Assembly (NCBI GenBank): GCA_014843695.1
Contig: CM026398.1
Coordinates: 19,251,543 to 19,315,542 of the forward strand
Length of the DNA stretch: 64,000 bases
Source: Archivesica marissinica
Taxonomy: Eukaryota > Mollusca > Bivalvia > Venerida > Vesicomyidae
Direction: 5' to 3'
Part shown: in pieces, positions 22,285-35,225 of the stretch
How positions within the stretch are numbered: the stretch's first letter is position 1
Layout: each line of letters starts with the position of its first letter
Made by a program: the position numbers and the translations under genes
The notes under the pieces: generated by a model
Told to the model about the DNA's origin: nothing
The model's input: the letters and a program-made list of their open reading frames with translations, nothing else
Database searches by the model: none

Positions 22285-22509
22285 TTAACCCTTAACCTTA
22301 CGAATAAATTGGAGGGAATGTGCAATCAACATAGACCCAGATCAGCCGAGGCGTAGCGCCGCTTCTGATCAGAATCTGTTTGCTATTCAAACATTGTTTT
22401 AGCTCCACTATCCTAATAGCAAACAGCATAGAGCCTGGTCAGACGGCATGTTCTGTGCTCTATGTTGTTTGCAAAAGCGACTAGTCGTGATTGGCAGGTT
22501 ACGGGTTAA
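22285..22509. mobile_element. Family-F TTAA MITE
   Basis: It starts ttaacccttaacc and ends aggttacgggttaa, with gatcagccgaggcgtagcgc and catagagcctggtcag in the middle. Confidence 0.7.
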
Positions 22510-22551
22510 TCAGTATTTATACGTCTATTACATGCAATACAATGTATACTG

Positions 22552-22808
22552 TCCGCCTCCGTGGTCGAGTGGTTAAGGTCGCTGACTTGTATACCACTGT
22601 AACCTATCATCACTGATGGTCACGGGTTCGAGCCCCGCTCAGGCCGTGTCTCATTTATATGAAAAAGTTGGCAGTTTCTTATGGAGGTTGGTGCACCCAA
22701 GTACTGGTTAACCGCTGGAGCCTGCCCAGGAAAGGTGTTAGGTAAACTGCCCGTCGGCAATATAGCCCAAAATGGTGCTGATGCAGGCGTAAAAACCCGA
22801 AATATAAC
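22552..22808 (+). mobile_element. Family-A SINE with short target duplication
   Basis: This is a full-length copy. The sequence atgtatact is found on both sides. Confidence 0.88.
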
Positions 22809-22826
22809 ATATCAATATGTATACTA

Positions 22827-22882
22827 TGCAACTGATAGCAAAGATGCAACTGATAGCAAAGATGCAACTGATAGCAAAGAAT
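22827..22882 (+). repeat. 18-bp triplicate
   Basis: There are three copies of gcaactgatagcaaagat just after a SINE tail. Confidence 0.8.
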
Positions 22883-23092
22883 TATTAGACAAGCAAGCTT
22901 TATATAATACTTACATAAATTCTTTTACTCGATAACGTATCGTTAACGGAATAATATATATTACCGGGTACTGACACCCAATTTTCAACAACCTTGCAGT
23001 TGTGCCACTTTAATGTTGTGTATTTTGTTGGTTTTATCAACAAAGTATATATTTTGTTATGTATTTGCATTGTTTTACACATAAGGATATCG

Positions 23093-23235
23093 TATATTAT
23101 ACCTGTATTATACCTGTATTATACCTGTATTATACCTGTATTATACCTGTATTATGTATTATACCTGTATTATACCTGTATTATGTATTATACCTGTATT
23201 ATACCTGTATTATACCTGTATTATACCTGTATGTT
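23093..23235 (+). repeat. 11-bp tandem array
   Basis: There are about twelve copies of ttatacctgta, some with a tgtatta insertion. Confidence 0.88.
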
Positions 23236-23324
23236 ACAAATTGTAATCTGTTTATATATATTCTTGCTACCTAAGATCTGTGCTATGCGTTTTGTAATTA
23301 GTTTCAGTGATTGAGTATTTATCT

Positions 23325-23410
23325 ACATAGACTGTGTTTATGATGTTTGTGTAGTTATCTACATAGACTGTGTTTATGTGTATTTATCTACATAGACTGT
23401 GTTTATGTTA
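23325..23410 (+). repeat. Short array of tatctacatagactgtgttt
   Basis: There are three copies, two of them separated by short variable sequence. Confidence 0.7.
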
Positions 23411-23694
23411 ATGTTGTCCGTTGATTGTTTATCGGATCTGTGTTGTTATTGTCAGATTCTGTGTGGGTGGGTATTTGGTTATTGGGAACAGACATTGTCG
23501 CGTATATATCTATACAATCAAACTTGCCTATAATGAATACCATTAAGACAAATGCTTGTCCATGTATCCATGGTTACGCTATGTATCCATGCAATCGATA
23601 TTAATTCCTTGTTTCCAATGATCCTTATTTCCAATGTTTCTTAAATCGGTATTCCGTATAACCAATTTTATTTATATTTTTTGTTCCTTATAAA

Positions 23695-24562
23695 CAGTTC
23701 TTTGTACCCAATGTTCAGTATAGCTAATGTTCCTTGTATCCAATGTTGCTTATGTCTAGTGTTCTTTATATATAATGTTCTTTATATATAAGTTCCTTAT
23801 ATCCAATGTTCCTTATATCCAATGTTGCTTATGTCTAGTGTTCCTTATATCCAATGTTCCTTATATCCAATGTTGCTTATGTCTAGTGTTCCTTATATCC
23901 AATGTTGCTTATGTCTAGTGTTCCTTATATCCAATGTTCCTTATATCCAATGTTGCTTATGTCTAGTGTTCCTTATATACAATGTTCCTTATGTCTAGTG
24001 TTCCTTATATCCAATGTTCCTTATATATAATGTTCCTTATATCTAATGTTGATTATGTCTAGTGTTCCCTGTATCTAATGTTCCCTGTATCTAATGTTCC
24101 CTGTATCTAATGTTCCTTATATCCAATGTTCCTTATATCCAATGTTCCTTATATCCAATGTTCCTTATATCCAATGTTCCTTATATCTAATGTTCCTTAT
24201 ATCCAATGTTCCTATGTCTAGTGTTCCTTATATCCAATGTTCCTTATATCCAATGTTCCCTGTATCTAATGTTCCTTATATCCAATGTTCCTTATATATA
24301 ATGTTCCTTATATCCAATGTTCCTTATATCCAATGTTCCTTATATCCAATGTTGATTATGTCTAGTGTTCCCTGTATCTAATGTTCCTTATATCCAATGT
24401 TCCTTATATCCAATGTTCCTTATATCCAATGTTCCTTATATCCAATGTTCCTTATATCTAATGTTCCTTATATCCAATGTTCGTTATATCCAATGTTCCT
24501 TATATCTAATGTTCCTTATATCCAATGTTCCTATGTCTAGTGTTCCTTATATACAATGTTAG
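23695..24562 (+). repeat. 16-bp tandem array
   Basis: There are about 50 copies of ttccttatatccaatg, with variants such as gtctagtg and ccctgtatctaatg grouped in blocks. Confidence 0.9.
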
Positions 24563-25011
24563 AGTTCTTTATAAGCTGATTTTACATCAAATCCATTTGT
24601 TTCAACAAGACTATAAAGTCCCGTAAACCAAAGTGATCCTGTGTCATTCCGTTAACGGAGCGGAACAACCAATATGCTCCTAGAACGCTTACCGAACATG
24701 ATCCGTTCGCTCCCCAAATGCCCAAATTCCTATTCGGAAAATCTGTGGAATGCCATTCGGGCCATAAGCAAGCATATAGTATGGTGTAAACACAGCTTCA
24801 CTGCATCATTCTCTTTAATTCTTGCAGATTTTTAGTTTGATGTAAATAAAAATAGGAATGAAATGTTCAATCCTGCCGCAAGACATGCACTTTTGTGCAG
24901 CACTGTAAACCAAACTCCATAGCAACAGCTAATACTGGATAAGTGGAGGATTTGATGGGTTTGGAACTGCGGGAACAGTTGTTCCTGGCAACTGTGTTTA
25001 TTGTCTATATA

Positions 25012-25181
25012 CAGTCAAACCTGTTAGTGGTCACCTCCATTAAGCATCCAACCAGTATTAAGCAGCCAGTTTCCAGATTCCCAATTTGTTTTTATTATAT
25101 ATTTGACCTATTAAGCAGCCACCTGTGCTAAGCAGCCACACTCAGACTCCCTTGGCTGGCTGATTAAGACAGGTTTGACTG
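25012..25181. mobile_element. Short Tc1/mariner- or pogo-like MITE
   Basis: The ends are inverted: CAGTCAAACCTG at left and CAGGTTTGACTG at right. TA dinucleotides flank both sides. There is no coding capacity. Confidence 0.7.
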
Positions 25182-25354
25182 TATATATATATATATATAT
25201 ATATCCCAACAGAGTGTCTACTGGTTTAAACTCTTGTGTTTTTCTATGTAAATTTAGGCTGAAATCTTTGTTTATGTCTATATAATTGTAAACTCCATAA
25301 CTCGCAGCCATGTAACCTGTGATGTTTCTGGTTTGAACCAAAACAGTTACACCC

Positions 25355-25598
25355 TTAACCCATTCAACCCCAAGTAACTGACATGGACTGGTCCATGATA
25401 TTCTTAGACCAATAAATGAATAAGAAAATTACATTCGGACAAGTTCATTTATCAAGATGGGTAATTTTGTCTAAAATTAATAATTATTACTGGCAAAAAA
25501 GTGCAGATCCTGATGAGACGGCTCGTCACGAGCCGGCTCATCTGGATCTACACTTTTTCATAAGCCTATTTAGAGGCCTGTGGGGTTGAAAGGGTTAA
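25355..25598. mobile_element. TTAA MITE, family E
   Basis: It starts ttaacccattcaacccca and ends tggggttgaaagggttaa. The internal hairpin is ggctcgtcacgagcc. It is nearly identical to the copy at 25962. Confidence 0.8.
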
Positions 25599-25961
25599 AG
25601 GGCGCCAGTATACAGGCCCCAAAACTTGCAGCTATGTAACCTGTGATTTTCTGAATTGTACTAAAACTGTCCCTCCCTTAAACGGCACCAGTATACAAGC
25701 CTAGATGAGCTACATTATACCAAAAAGTTGAAATTACCAAAGATGTTTTTACATGTAATAATTTTTAATGTTCATATTCTATTTGATTCATGCTTTATTT
25801 CGTTGGCATGTGCAAACATTGTATGTCTAAGCATTTTTACTCTTTCCCAACTTGTTAGGTACCATATAGCATTTATAAATAATTGTATTTACATGATTTT
25901 ACTGAGCCATTAAGTCATGCGACATGGGAATTTTTCATTTAAGTTTATTTTAAAACGGGTT

Positions 25962-26205
25962 TTAACCCATTCAACCCCAAGTAACTGACATGGACTGGTC
26001 CATGATATTATTAGACCAATAAATGAATAAGAAAATTACATTCGGACCAGTTCATTTATCAAGATGGGTAATTTTGTCTAAAATTAATAATTATTACTGG
26101 CAAAAAAGTGCAGATCCTGATGAGACGGCTCGTCACGAGCCGGCTCATCTGGATCTACACTTTTTCATAAGCCTATTTAGAGGCCTGTGGGGTTGAAAGG
26201 GTTAA
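25962..26205. mobile_element. TTAA MITE, family E
   Basis: It has the same ends and hairpin as the copy 600 bases upstream, with very few differences, so both are young. Confidence 0.8.
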
Positions 26206-26340
26206 TTTACAAACAGCATTAATACCATTCCTTTTAAATTATGTGTTAGCCCATTACCTACATAGAACCAGTATCGTCTCGGCTAGGTGGCAATTGGTTT
26301 AAAGAAACTTGTGAAATCTTTGATGCTATAACCAGCAAGT

Positions 26341-26935
26341 ACGTCCATATTCGTGTATAAGACGATCTCGCCTATAAGACAACCCCCCAATTTGGTCCTG
26401 AAATATGTGGGTTTTGGCATGCACTCGAATATAAGACTGGTTGATAAAATGGACACCAGACCATGTATAAATTGCATGCTTAGGCAGTTCAAGATGAAGA
26501 AATTTGTGTCGGAGCGATTTCTTTTCTACAACGTAATTATGTATACCATTTTAACACATTTTTTAAAATAATATTTCATTTTTTTTAGCAGTCGCTTATT
26601 TTGTTTATTTTAGCTCGATTTTGTTTATTTTAGCTCAATTGCGAAACAAGTTCTTTCAACTTATATTAATCACTCTCGAGACCTCATTCCTGATGGAATC
26701 CATCGCTATCAAGGAGAGAAGAGGCAAAGTGGAATTTAAATGCCTTGTCTAAAGGCACAATCGTAACAACTACAGCGAGGTTCGAACTCCGGCCCTTTCG
26801 CACATGAAGTGAATGCGCTTTCACTTCCACTGCGCTATCATGACTTCCACTTACCTCACTTATAGACAGGAAGCCACTTTGAGGCCATAATTTGGTGTAA
26901 AAATTTTGTCTTATAGGCGAGTATGGACCAGATTT
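26341..26935. mobile_element. Family-G non-autonomous element with nested SINE
   Basis: The left end is gtccatattcgtgtataaga and the right end is cttataggcgagtatggac, forming inverted termini. A family-B SINE (26601-26850) is inserted inside. A related, shorter copy lies at 48480-48702. Confidence 0.55.
26601..26850 (-). mobile_element. Family-B tRNA-SINE nested in family-G element
   Basis: On the minus strand it has head (gtggaagtcatgatagcgca), B box, body and tail. The order of insertion is SINE after the DNA element. Confidence 0.8.
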
Positions 26936-26939
26936 TTTT

Positions 26940-27540
26940 TACAATTTATATCCTCAATAACCTACATGATGGGTTTGTGATGAGACGACTAATGTTGAGC
27001 AATACATTCTGAATACTGGATATTGCAGCATCTCTACGATTTCAGGTGTAAAAGCGTTCATTCCATACCTCATATTTCTATTCCGATGTATACGAGGTGT
27101 GTACTCAATACTGCTTACTGTTTATTGTGCTGTATAACCCGTATAGCGGCTTAAAAGGCACCTAGACAACAATGGGATGATTCTGGTTGGCAGTGGGTGG
27201 TTTTTTTACGTACTAATAAACAGTTTACTAGTTTAAATCAAAACGAACATTTACTAGTCATTTATCATAAGCTGGAAGGGTTTATAACGGTACCGATAAA
27301 ACCAATCAACGTTTCAGATATCAGATTCACTTGTTGAATTTGGAAAATGGTCATGAAAGGTATAAAATATATATTATCAGGATTTTAAATTATCTTCGAA
27401 TGCTAGTAGCATATTCTAGTAGCATGTTCTAATGCATGTTTTTAGTAGCATGTTTATAGTAGCATGTTAGTAATTCAATACAACACATTATTATATTATT
27501 ATTTTCTAGTCTACATATCTGGGTATTTTTGAATACCTTA
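26940..27540. other. Intergenic sequence, no feature seen
   Basis: AT-rich sequence without coding-like frames. A few tttagtagcatgtt repeats lie at 27405-27470. Confidence 0.5.
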
Positions 27541-27544
27541 TGCG

Positions 27545-27965
27545 CCCTGCTTACTAACCCATTTAGTAGCTCCCACCGGGACAGCAAACACTTAGTAGCT
27601 CCCACCGGGACAGCAAACACTTAGTAACTCCCACCGGGACAGCAAACACTTAGTAGCTCCCACCGGGACAGCAAACATTTAGTAGCTCCCACCGGGACAG
27701 CAAACACTTAGTAGCTCCCACCGGGACAGCAAACACTTAGTAACTCCCACCGGGACAGCAAACACTTAGTAGCTCCCACCGGGACAGCAAACATTTAGTA
27801 GCTCCCACCGGGACAGCAAACATTTAGTAACTCCCACCGGGACAGCAAGCATTTAGTAGCTCCCACCGGGACAGCAAACATTTAGTAGCTCCCACCGGGA
27901 CAGCAAACATTTAGTAGCTCGCACCGGGACAGCAAACATTTAGTAACTCCCACCGGGACAGCGCT
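27545..27965 (+). repeat. 29-bp tandem array
   Basis: There are about 14 copies of agtagctcccaccgggacag followed by caaacattt. Units differ only at a few fixed positions and there are no spacers, so this is not a CRISPR. Confidence 0.9.
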
Positions 27966-28861
27966 TGCTATCCATGCAGATATTGTTAAATGTTATATCA
28001 AAAATCAACTTATTGAAAATGCAGGGCGTATATATTAGAAGGTTTTAATATTGGGGCGTCCATATTTTCCAAAGTTGACTTTGACGATGAGAACTGATTC
28101 ATACAGACTCGTCACAAGTTTACCATTTTTTCCACTATACAGTCTTAGTTTCGATAGGATACTTTAAAGCGACACTACATTGGTGAAAACTCAAATGTCT
28201 GCAGAATGTAGTTTGCTATTATATGGTATGTTTTCAAAATATTTGCCTCAAAAACTGAGTATTTTAACAAATAAACAAACGTCGTATACACGGTTTATTG
28301 ACATAACAAAATAATGTAAATATGGTCGACATTCATGCGTAATACAATGCATTTATCCTGAATAACACAAGGTATTGTACATATTTACCATGATATCTCA
28401 CATGTGTGCCTATGCATATTTATTTGTAGACTAATCTTAGTTAAATTATCTCTAAGCGAAAGTATCGCGTGTTTAGTATTGACTCCAATGACGAACAAAT
28501 GTCAATTCAGGAGAGCGGATGACCGTTATATGAAATCCTACTTTCACTTCGAAGTTTGTATACCACAAAAACACTTGTTTATTGATTCAATGTTAGTGTT
28601 CGAATGTATGTTATTTGCTTTTTGCGATGTAATGTCACTTTAAGTATGTTTTGTCATAATTATCGACATCCAGTGATACTCCTAAAATGCACTTTTTAGG
28701 TTTCAAGTTTCTGTTTCTTACACCAGCGAGTATATATAGAAAACATTGTGCAATTTCTTGCCAAGTTTCAAAAATATAAAAAATGTAGTCATCATAAATT
28801 GTAAACTCTATATTTACTATTTTAGACATTTTATGTAAAATGCTTCTTCATGGGTTTATGA

Positions 28862-29207
28862 TAGGGATGGCAACGAATATTCGAATATTCGCTCGAACGG
28901 AAAAAATTATTATATTGTCCTCAAATGCCACCCGCTCAAGTCACACGTTTGGAACTGCTTGAATCGCTCTGAGAATAAGAACACTGCTAGGTGTAATCTA
29001 TGCAAATTAGATTTAACATATTCGGGTACAATATCAATCTGAATAATCATTTGGAGAAGATGACGTTTACACATAAAACAGAAATTTGGTTTGGCAATTT
29101 TTATAAGTTTGAGTGATTTTGAATTTTTGATAGAATTCTATCGAATATTCGAATACCGTCTCGACCGAATATTCGAATTGTATAATCGCTATTCCGTGCC
29201 ATCCCTA
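28862..29207. mobile_element. hAT-like MITE with 8-bp target duplication
   Basis: The ends are TAGGGATGGCA and its complement TGCCATCCCTA. The sequence gtttatga flanks both sides (28854-28861 and 29208-29215). Inner parts repeat cgaatattcg. An 8-base duplication and these ends are typical of hAT elements. Confidence 0.85.
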
Positions 29208-29370
29208 GTTTATGATAAATATTATACATGTATACTGTTTTTTTCATTGGAAACTTGTCTTGTTTTATGTATTGTCTTAGATTATACATGTATGTTGCTG
29301 CTGAACTGGAAACATTTAAAAAATATTGTTTTTGCAAACAATCCTTTACACTGTAAATGTTTGGTTTCAG

Positions 29371-29446
29371 ATTTGGGCAGGCGATTGCCCGGCGTACCAA
29401 CACAACTTGGAACATGCATTTATCCGTAGCTCCGCTGGTTTGTGGA
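29371..29446 (+). other. Possible orphan exon
   Basis: A locally GC-rich segment is bounded by a good acceptor (ttggtttcag) and a good donor (GA|gtgagt). One frame reads IWAGDCPAYQHNLEHAFIRS. A second frame reads through the donor for about 53 residues to a TAG. I cannot link either to gene 1, gene 2 or any family. It may be chance. Confidence 0.2.
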
Positions 29447-29649
29447 GTGAGTGAGGGATATCACCGGTTATTTTTACGCCGTTCATCTAATGAAATTCCT
29501 ATGGATCATTACTTCGTCTTTTCACCATTTTAGACGATATACACACACAGTACACTAGTGCCCCACATGTTGACGTTGAATTTGACTTGGAGATCATGAT
29601 TTAAATTTGTTTTTCTATTTCGAGAAGGTCAAGTTTGTTGTTATTTGGT

Positions 29650-29720
29650 TTGGTTCCGTTTGTTTTAGTTCATATAAATTTATTTTTTCTCGATTGTGAA
29701 ACAAATTCTTAACTTTAGAC
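29650..29720 (-). mobile_element. SINE tail fragment (family B/D type)
   Basis: The complement of the shared B/D tail is seen (ataaatttattttttctcga, gtgaaacaa). Head and body are absent. Confidence 0.45.
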
Positions 29721-29727
29721 TCGTTGT

Positions 29728-30575
29728 TCTCGGTAGAGGCAATATAATGTAAGCGTCTTGTTCTTTATCACCTCTTGTTCGTTATCACCAGGAGGTAGAG
29801 CGGAGGCAATACAATGTAAGCATCTTGTTCTTTATCACCAGGAGGTAGAGCGGAGGCAATACAATGTAAGCGTCTTGTTCGTTATCACCAGGAGGTAGAG
29901 CGGAGGCAATACAATGTAAGCATCTTGTTCTTTATAACCAGTAGGTAGAGAGAAGAGGCAAAATAATGTACACCTCTTGTTCTTTATCACCAGGAGGTAG
30001 AGAGCGGAGGCAATAAATGTAAGCATCTTGTTATTTATCACCAGGAGGTAGAGAGCGGAGGCAATAAATGTAAGCATCTTGTTCTTTATCACCAGTAGGT
30101 AGAGAGAAGAGGCAAAATAATGTACGCCTCTTGTTCTTTATCACCAGGAGGTAGAGAGAAGAGGCAAAATAATGTATGCCTCTTCTTTATCACCAGGAGG
30201 TAGAGAGTGGAGGCAAAATAATGTACGCCTCTTCTTTATCACCAGGAGGTAGAGAGCATAGGCAAAATAATGTACGCCTCTTGTTCTTTATCACCAGGAG
30301 GTAGAGAGCGTAGGCAAAATAATGTATGCCTCTTGTTCTTTATCACCAGGAGGTAGAGAGCATAGGCAAAATAATGTACGCCTCTTCTTTATCACCAGGA
30401 GGTAGAGTGGAGGCAAAATAATGTACGCCTCTTTATCACCAGGAGGTAGAGTGGAGGCAAAATAATGTACGCCTCTTCTTTATCACCAGGAGGTAGAGAG
30501 TGGAGGCAAAATAATGTACGCCTCTTCTTTATCACCAGGAGGTAGAGAGCGGAGGCAATAAAATGTAAGCATCTT
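29728..30575 (+). repeat. About 50-bp tandem array
   Basis: There are about 17 copies of a unit containing tctttatcaccaggaggtag, gaggcaa, aataatgta and cgcctcttgt. Length varies by small deletions. Confidence 0.88.
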
Positions 30576-30973
30576 GCCCAAGAACCTCGCACCGTGACTT
30601 TGTGGCAGGAGTTGCTGTATGGGTTATGGAGAGCGCACACCATGATTGCACGATTGTATTCTTCCCCAATATACCTGCACACTATTCCTGTATTCTCAGT
30701 TCGTGCATTCGTTTATTTAAATCCATGTTAGTAGTATTAACCTTTAGCACGCTGTAGACACAATGTGTAATAATTCGGGACAATTTGAATGAAATGTCAA
30801 GCCCTACTTTCTAGGAAAAATATTACACATTTGTTATCTGCTCAGTTCGCATACAGCAGTCCTTTTTGGAATCGTACCATTCATGTCGAACCCTTGCATG
30901 GTCATAAGAAATGATTACGTTTTATCAACACCGGAACTGTTTGCTTTCCTTACATTCCAAATCTACACAATTG

Positions 30974-31163
30974 TTAACCCATTCAACACCAAGTAACTGG
31001 ACTGGTCCAAGATATTTTTAGACCAATAAATGAACTATCCCAAATGTGATTTTCTGATTAATTTATCAAAAAGCCATTATGAGTAATTTTTACTAAATAT
31101 AATCGAGCCGTCAGGATCTGCACTTTTTGCTGACCAATTTAGAGGTATGTAGTGTTGAATGGA
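30974..31163. mobile_element. TTAA MITE, family E, degraded
   Basis: ttaacccattcaacaccaag is at the left, and atgtagtgttgaatgg at the right. The central hairpin is partly deleted. Confidence 0.6.
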
Positions 31164-31164
31164 T

Positions 31165-32080
31165 ATGTATTGACTGTTTGGAGGCATGATGCATTGTTCC
31201 TGAGTACCAGTCTGCTGTTTGACTGGGTCTGATATTTTACAATTGATAATTGTTCTACTTTTCCAGCTATATTTAGTCCTGATGTTCCAGTCTGTAGTTA
31301 GATAGGTTTTCATCTGATTGGTCCAAACTTCACTGTGTGCTCACATTTTACAATACCATTGGTTGTTATAATATCTCTACATCTGTGATTCCTAGCTTCT
31401 GTGATACATATATTGTAGCAGTGTCTTTTTGGCATAATTAAACTATTGAAGCAGACGTGTTTCTTTTTTTATAAACTGGTGCACCCGTTTTACCCCAGCT
31501 TGGTGCTAAGATAAAAATAAGTCGTATATGTTTAGCTGCATCCTATATTTTATTACAATAACTAAAATAAAACTATAAACAAGATAGGCTATAGGTTTGG
31601 AAGTGTGGTTTTTGACAATGATTTCTAAAGCCTATATAGTAACAACATATTGCTTGTACATGCATATTATAATCACACTGCATAGACAGGACACAGGCAG
31701 CCAATATAGCTGGGGACTTCCGTGGCCTAGTACCCCCACTAACCGATTGCATAGATACTAGTGTTATACCAGTTGATCGTCGCCAGTTTTCTAGTATCGG
31801 ACATTTGCAAAATAGGGGAGCAACTAAATTGGTTAGTAAAATATGTAACTGCTAATTCTGTAATCTGCTCCTGCGTAATACAACTAATAGATGCACTTGC
31901 ACCCTGCCATTTTGCGGGTTTAGAAAAGTATATTTGAGTGGTCGCGTACAATGCAATCGGCTGGCTGTCCATTCTCCACAATATAACAACACATAAATTT
32001 AATGGCAGTTCCTGGAATGTAATTTCAGCCAACCTATAAACTTGTTACAACATAAAAACAAAATATAAAGCCTTATTGCT
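31165..32080. other. Intergenic sequence, no gene recognised
   Basis: Open frames exist, for example 31739-32032 on the minus strand, but no family or splice context supports them. Confidence 0.45.
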
Positions 32081-32084
32081 GCTT

Positions 32085-33805
32085 ACTGGTACCTAAACCC
32101 TTGCCTACTGGCCCCTAGTCCGATAAAGCCTTGCCTACTGGCCGCTAAAACCTTGCCTATTGGCCCCTAGTCCGCTAAAGCCTTGCCTACTGGACCCTAG
32201 TCCGCTAAAGCCTTGCCTACTGGCCCCTAGTCCGCTAAAGCCTTGCCTACTGGCCCCTAGTCCGCTAAAGCCTTGCCTACTGGCCCCTAGTCCGCTAAAC
32301 CCTTGCTTACTAGTCCGCTAAACCCTTGCTTACTGGTCACTAAACCCTTGCTTACTGGTCCCTAGTCCGCTAAACCCTGCTTACTGGTCCCCAGTTCCCT
32401 AAACCCTGCTTACTGGCCCCTAAACCACCCTTGCTTACTGTCCCTAGTCTGCTAAAACCTTGCGTACTGGTCCCTATTCTGCTAAAAACCTTGCATACTG
32501 GTCCCTATTCCACTAAGCCATTGCTTACTGGTCCCCTAAACCTTACTGGTCCCTAGCTTACCTAGTCCACTAAACCATTGCTTGCTTACTGGTCCCTAGT
32601 CCCCTAAACCCATGCTTACTAGTCCACTAAACCCATGCTTACTGGTCCCTAGTCCACTAAACCCATGCTTACTGGTCCCTAGTCCACTAAACCCATGCTT
32701 ACTTGTCCCTTGCTTACTGGTCCCTAGTCCACTAAACCGTTGCTTACTGGTCCACTAAACCCATGCTTACTGGTCCCTAGTCCACTAAACCCTTGCTTAC
32801 TGGTCCCTAGTCCACTAAACCCTTGATTACTGGTCCCTAGTTCACTAAACCCTTGCTTACCTAGTCCACTGCTTACTTGTCCCTTGCTTACTGGTCCCTA
32901 GTCCACTAAACCCTTGCTTACTGGTCCCTAGTCCACTAAACCCTTGCTTACTAGTCCCTAGTCCACTAAACTGGTCCCTAGTCCACTAAACACTTGCTTA
33001 CTGGTCCCTAGTCCACTAAACCCATGCTTACTGGTCCCTAGTCCACTAAACCCTTGCTTACTTGTCCCTTGCTTACTGGTCCCTAGTCCACTAAACCCTT
33101 GCTTACTGGTCCCTAGTACACTAAACCCTTGCTTACTGGTCCCTAGTCCACTAAACCCTTGCTTACTTGTCCCTTGTTTACTGGTCCCTAGTCCACTAAA
33201 CCCATGCTTACTTGTCCCTTGCTTACTGGTCCCTAGTACACTAAACCCTTGCTTACTGGTCCCTAGTCCACCAAACCCTTGCTTACTGGTCCCTAGTCCA
33301 CTAAACCCATGCTTACTTGTCCTTGCTTACTGGTCCCTAGTCCACTAAACCCTTGCTTACTGGTCCCTAGTCCACTAAACCCTTGCTTACTGGTCCCTAG
33401 TTCACTAAACCCTTGCTTACTGGTCCCTAGTACACTAAACCCTTGCTTACTTGTCCCTTGCTTACTGGTCCCTAGTACACTAAACCCTTGCTTACTGGTC
33501 CCTAGTCCACTAAACCCATGCTTACTGGTCCCTAGTCCACTAAACCCTTGCTTACTGGTCCCTAGTCCACTAAACCCTTGCTTACTGGTCCCTAGTCCGC
33601 TAAACCCTTGCTTACTGGTCCCTACTCGGCTAAACCCTTGCTTACTGGTCCCTAGTACACTAAACCCTTGTTTACTGGTCCCTACTCGGCTAAACCCTTG
33701 CTTACTGGTCCCTAGTCCACTAAACCCTACTAGGCTAAACCCTTGCTTACTGGTCCCTAGTATGCTAAACCCTTACTTACTGGTCTGGTCGATAGTCCAC
33801 TAAAT
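32085..33805 (+). repeat. 30-bp tandem array, 1.7 kb
   Basis: There are about 55 copies of ctggtccctagtccactaaa followed by cccttgctta. The left part is heterogeneous (gcctactggcccctag units) and the right part more uniform. Because the unit is a multiple of three it gives a long spurious open frame at 33309-33803. Confidence 0.92.
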
Positions 33806-33910
33806 TGTTATTTGCATATAAATTTGGCATGGCATTTTCACCCTATGCAACCGAAACAATAAATCGTCTACAGTGAAAAGTAATGCAACACAAAAATCAA
33901 TTGAAATTAC

Positions 33911-34298
33911 TTAACCTGCCAATCACAACTAAAATCGCTTTTGCAAACAGCATAGAGCCCGATCAGATGGCACAGAATGTCATGTCTCATCAAGCTCTAT
34001 CCTATTCGGATAGTGGATCTAAAAACACTTGTCTGAATAGTAAACAACATTGATCCTGATCAGACGCGGCATTATGCCACGGATTATCTGTTGTTTACAA
34101 GTGGAAGTTGTGATGCTTCCTGTGCGGAAGGCCGGGAGTTCAAGCCCCGCTGGAGCTGTTACGATTGTGCCTTTAGGAAAGGCATTTAGAATTCCACATT
34201 GCTTCTTCTCTCAACTAATCATAGGTTGTACAACCTTGTATAAACTAAAATGTTGTTTCCACATTCTGTCCAATTTATATGGCAGATTAAGGGTTTAA
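33911..34298. mobile_element. Family-F TTAA MITE with nested SINE
   Basis: It starts ttaacctgccaatcacaact and ends agattaagggtttaa. A family-B SINE (about 34097-34252) splits the right half between ctgttgtttac and gttgtttccacattctg. Confidence 0.7.
34097..34252 (+). mobile_element. Family-B SINE, internally deleted, nested in MITE
   Basis: It has head ggaagttgtgatgc, B box gagttcaagccccgctgg and tail cttgtataaactaaa. It lacks about 80 bases in the head and body. Confidence 0.75.
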
Positions 34299-34344
34299 AT
34301 CTAAATCATCTTAGCTGGAATTAAGTGGAAAACCTAGCTTTGCA

Positions 34345-34850
34345 ACATGTATACACATAGTAATTGCAGCATGTATACACACACTAACCACATGTATACA
34401 CACAGTAATTGCAGCATGTATACACACAGTAATTGCAGCATGTATACACACAGTAACTACAACATGTATACACACAGTAACTACAGCATGTATACACACA
34501 GTAACTACCGCATGTATACACATAGTAACTACAACATGTATACACACAGTAACTACAACATGTATACACACACTACCACATGTATACACACAGTAACTAC
34601 CACATATATACACAAGTATACACATAGTAATGAAGCATGTATACACACACTAACCACATGTATACACACAGTAATTGCAGCATGTATACACACAGTAATT
34701 ACAGCATGTATACACACAGTAACTACAACATGTATACACACAGTAATTGCAGCATGTATACACACAGTAACTGCAGCATGTATACACAGTAACTACAGCA
34801 TGTATACACACAGTAATTGCAGCATGTATACACATAGTAATTGAAGCATC
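34345..34850 (+). repeat. 24-bp tandem array
   Basis: There are about 20 copies of gcatgtatacacacagtaac followed by taca. It yields spurious open frames on both strands because 24 is a multiple of three. Confidence 0.9.
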
Positions 34851-34961
34851 AGTACAAATAAAGCTAATTGTTTCATAGAACTAAAACCCATCAACAGACA
34901 AATAATTTACACTTTACACAAAATATCACTGAAGATGCTTATATAATTACATAATACCCCC

Positions 34962-35225
34962 AGTATCACAGCTTTCACAATACCCCCACCCTCAGTAACA
35001 CCGCTTTCACAATACTCCCACCCTCAGTAACACTGCTTTTACAATACCCCCACCCTCAGTAACACCGCTTTCACAATACCCCCACCCTCAGTAACACCGC
35101 TTTCACAATACCCCCACCCTCAGTAACACCGCTTTCACAATACCCCCACCCCCAGTAACACCGCTTTCACAATACCCCCACCCTCAGTAACACTGCTTTC
35201 ACAATACTCCCACCCTCAGTAACAT
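34962..35225 (+). repeat. 32-bp tandem array
   Basis: There are about eight copies of cagtaacaccgctttcacaa followed by tacccccaccct. Confidence 0.9.

Noticed and set aside
27545..27965. CRISPR-like look (29-bp repeats)
   Set aside because: There are no spacers between units, no cas genes, and the context is eukaryotic. It is a plain tandem array.
31739..32032. 97-codon minus-strand frame
   Set aside because: No family resemblance, no splice partner and intergenic-like composition.
33309..33803. 164-codon frame of the NPCLLVPS repeat type
   Set aside because: It lies wholly inside the 30-bp array.
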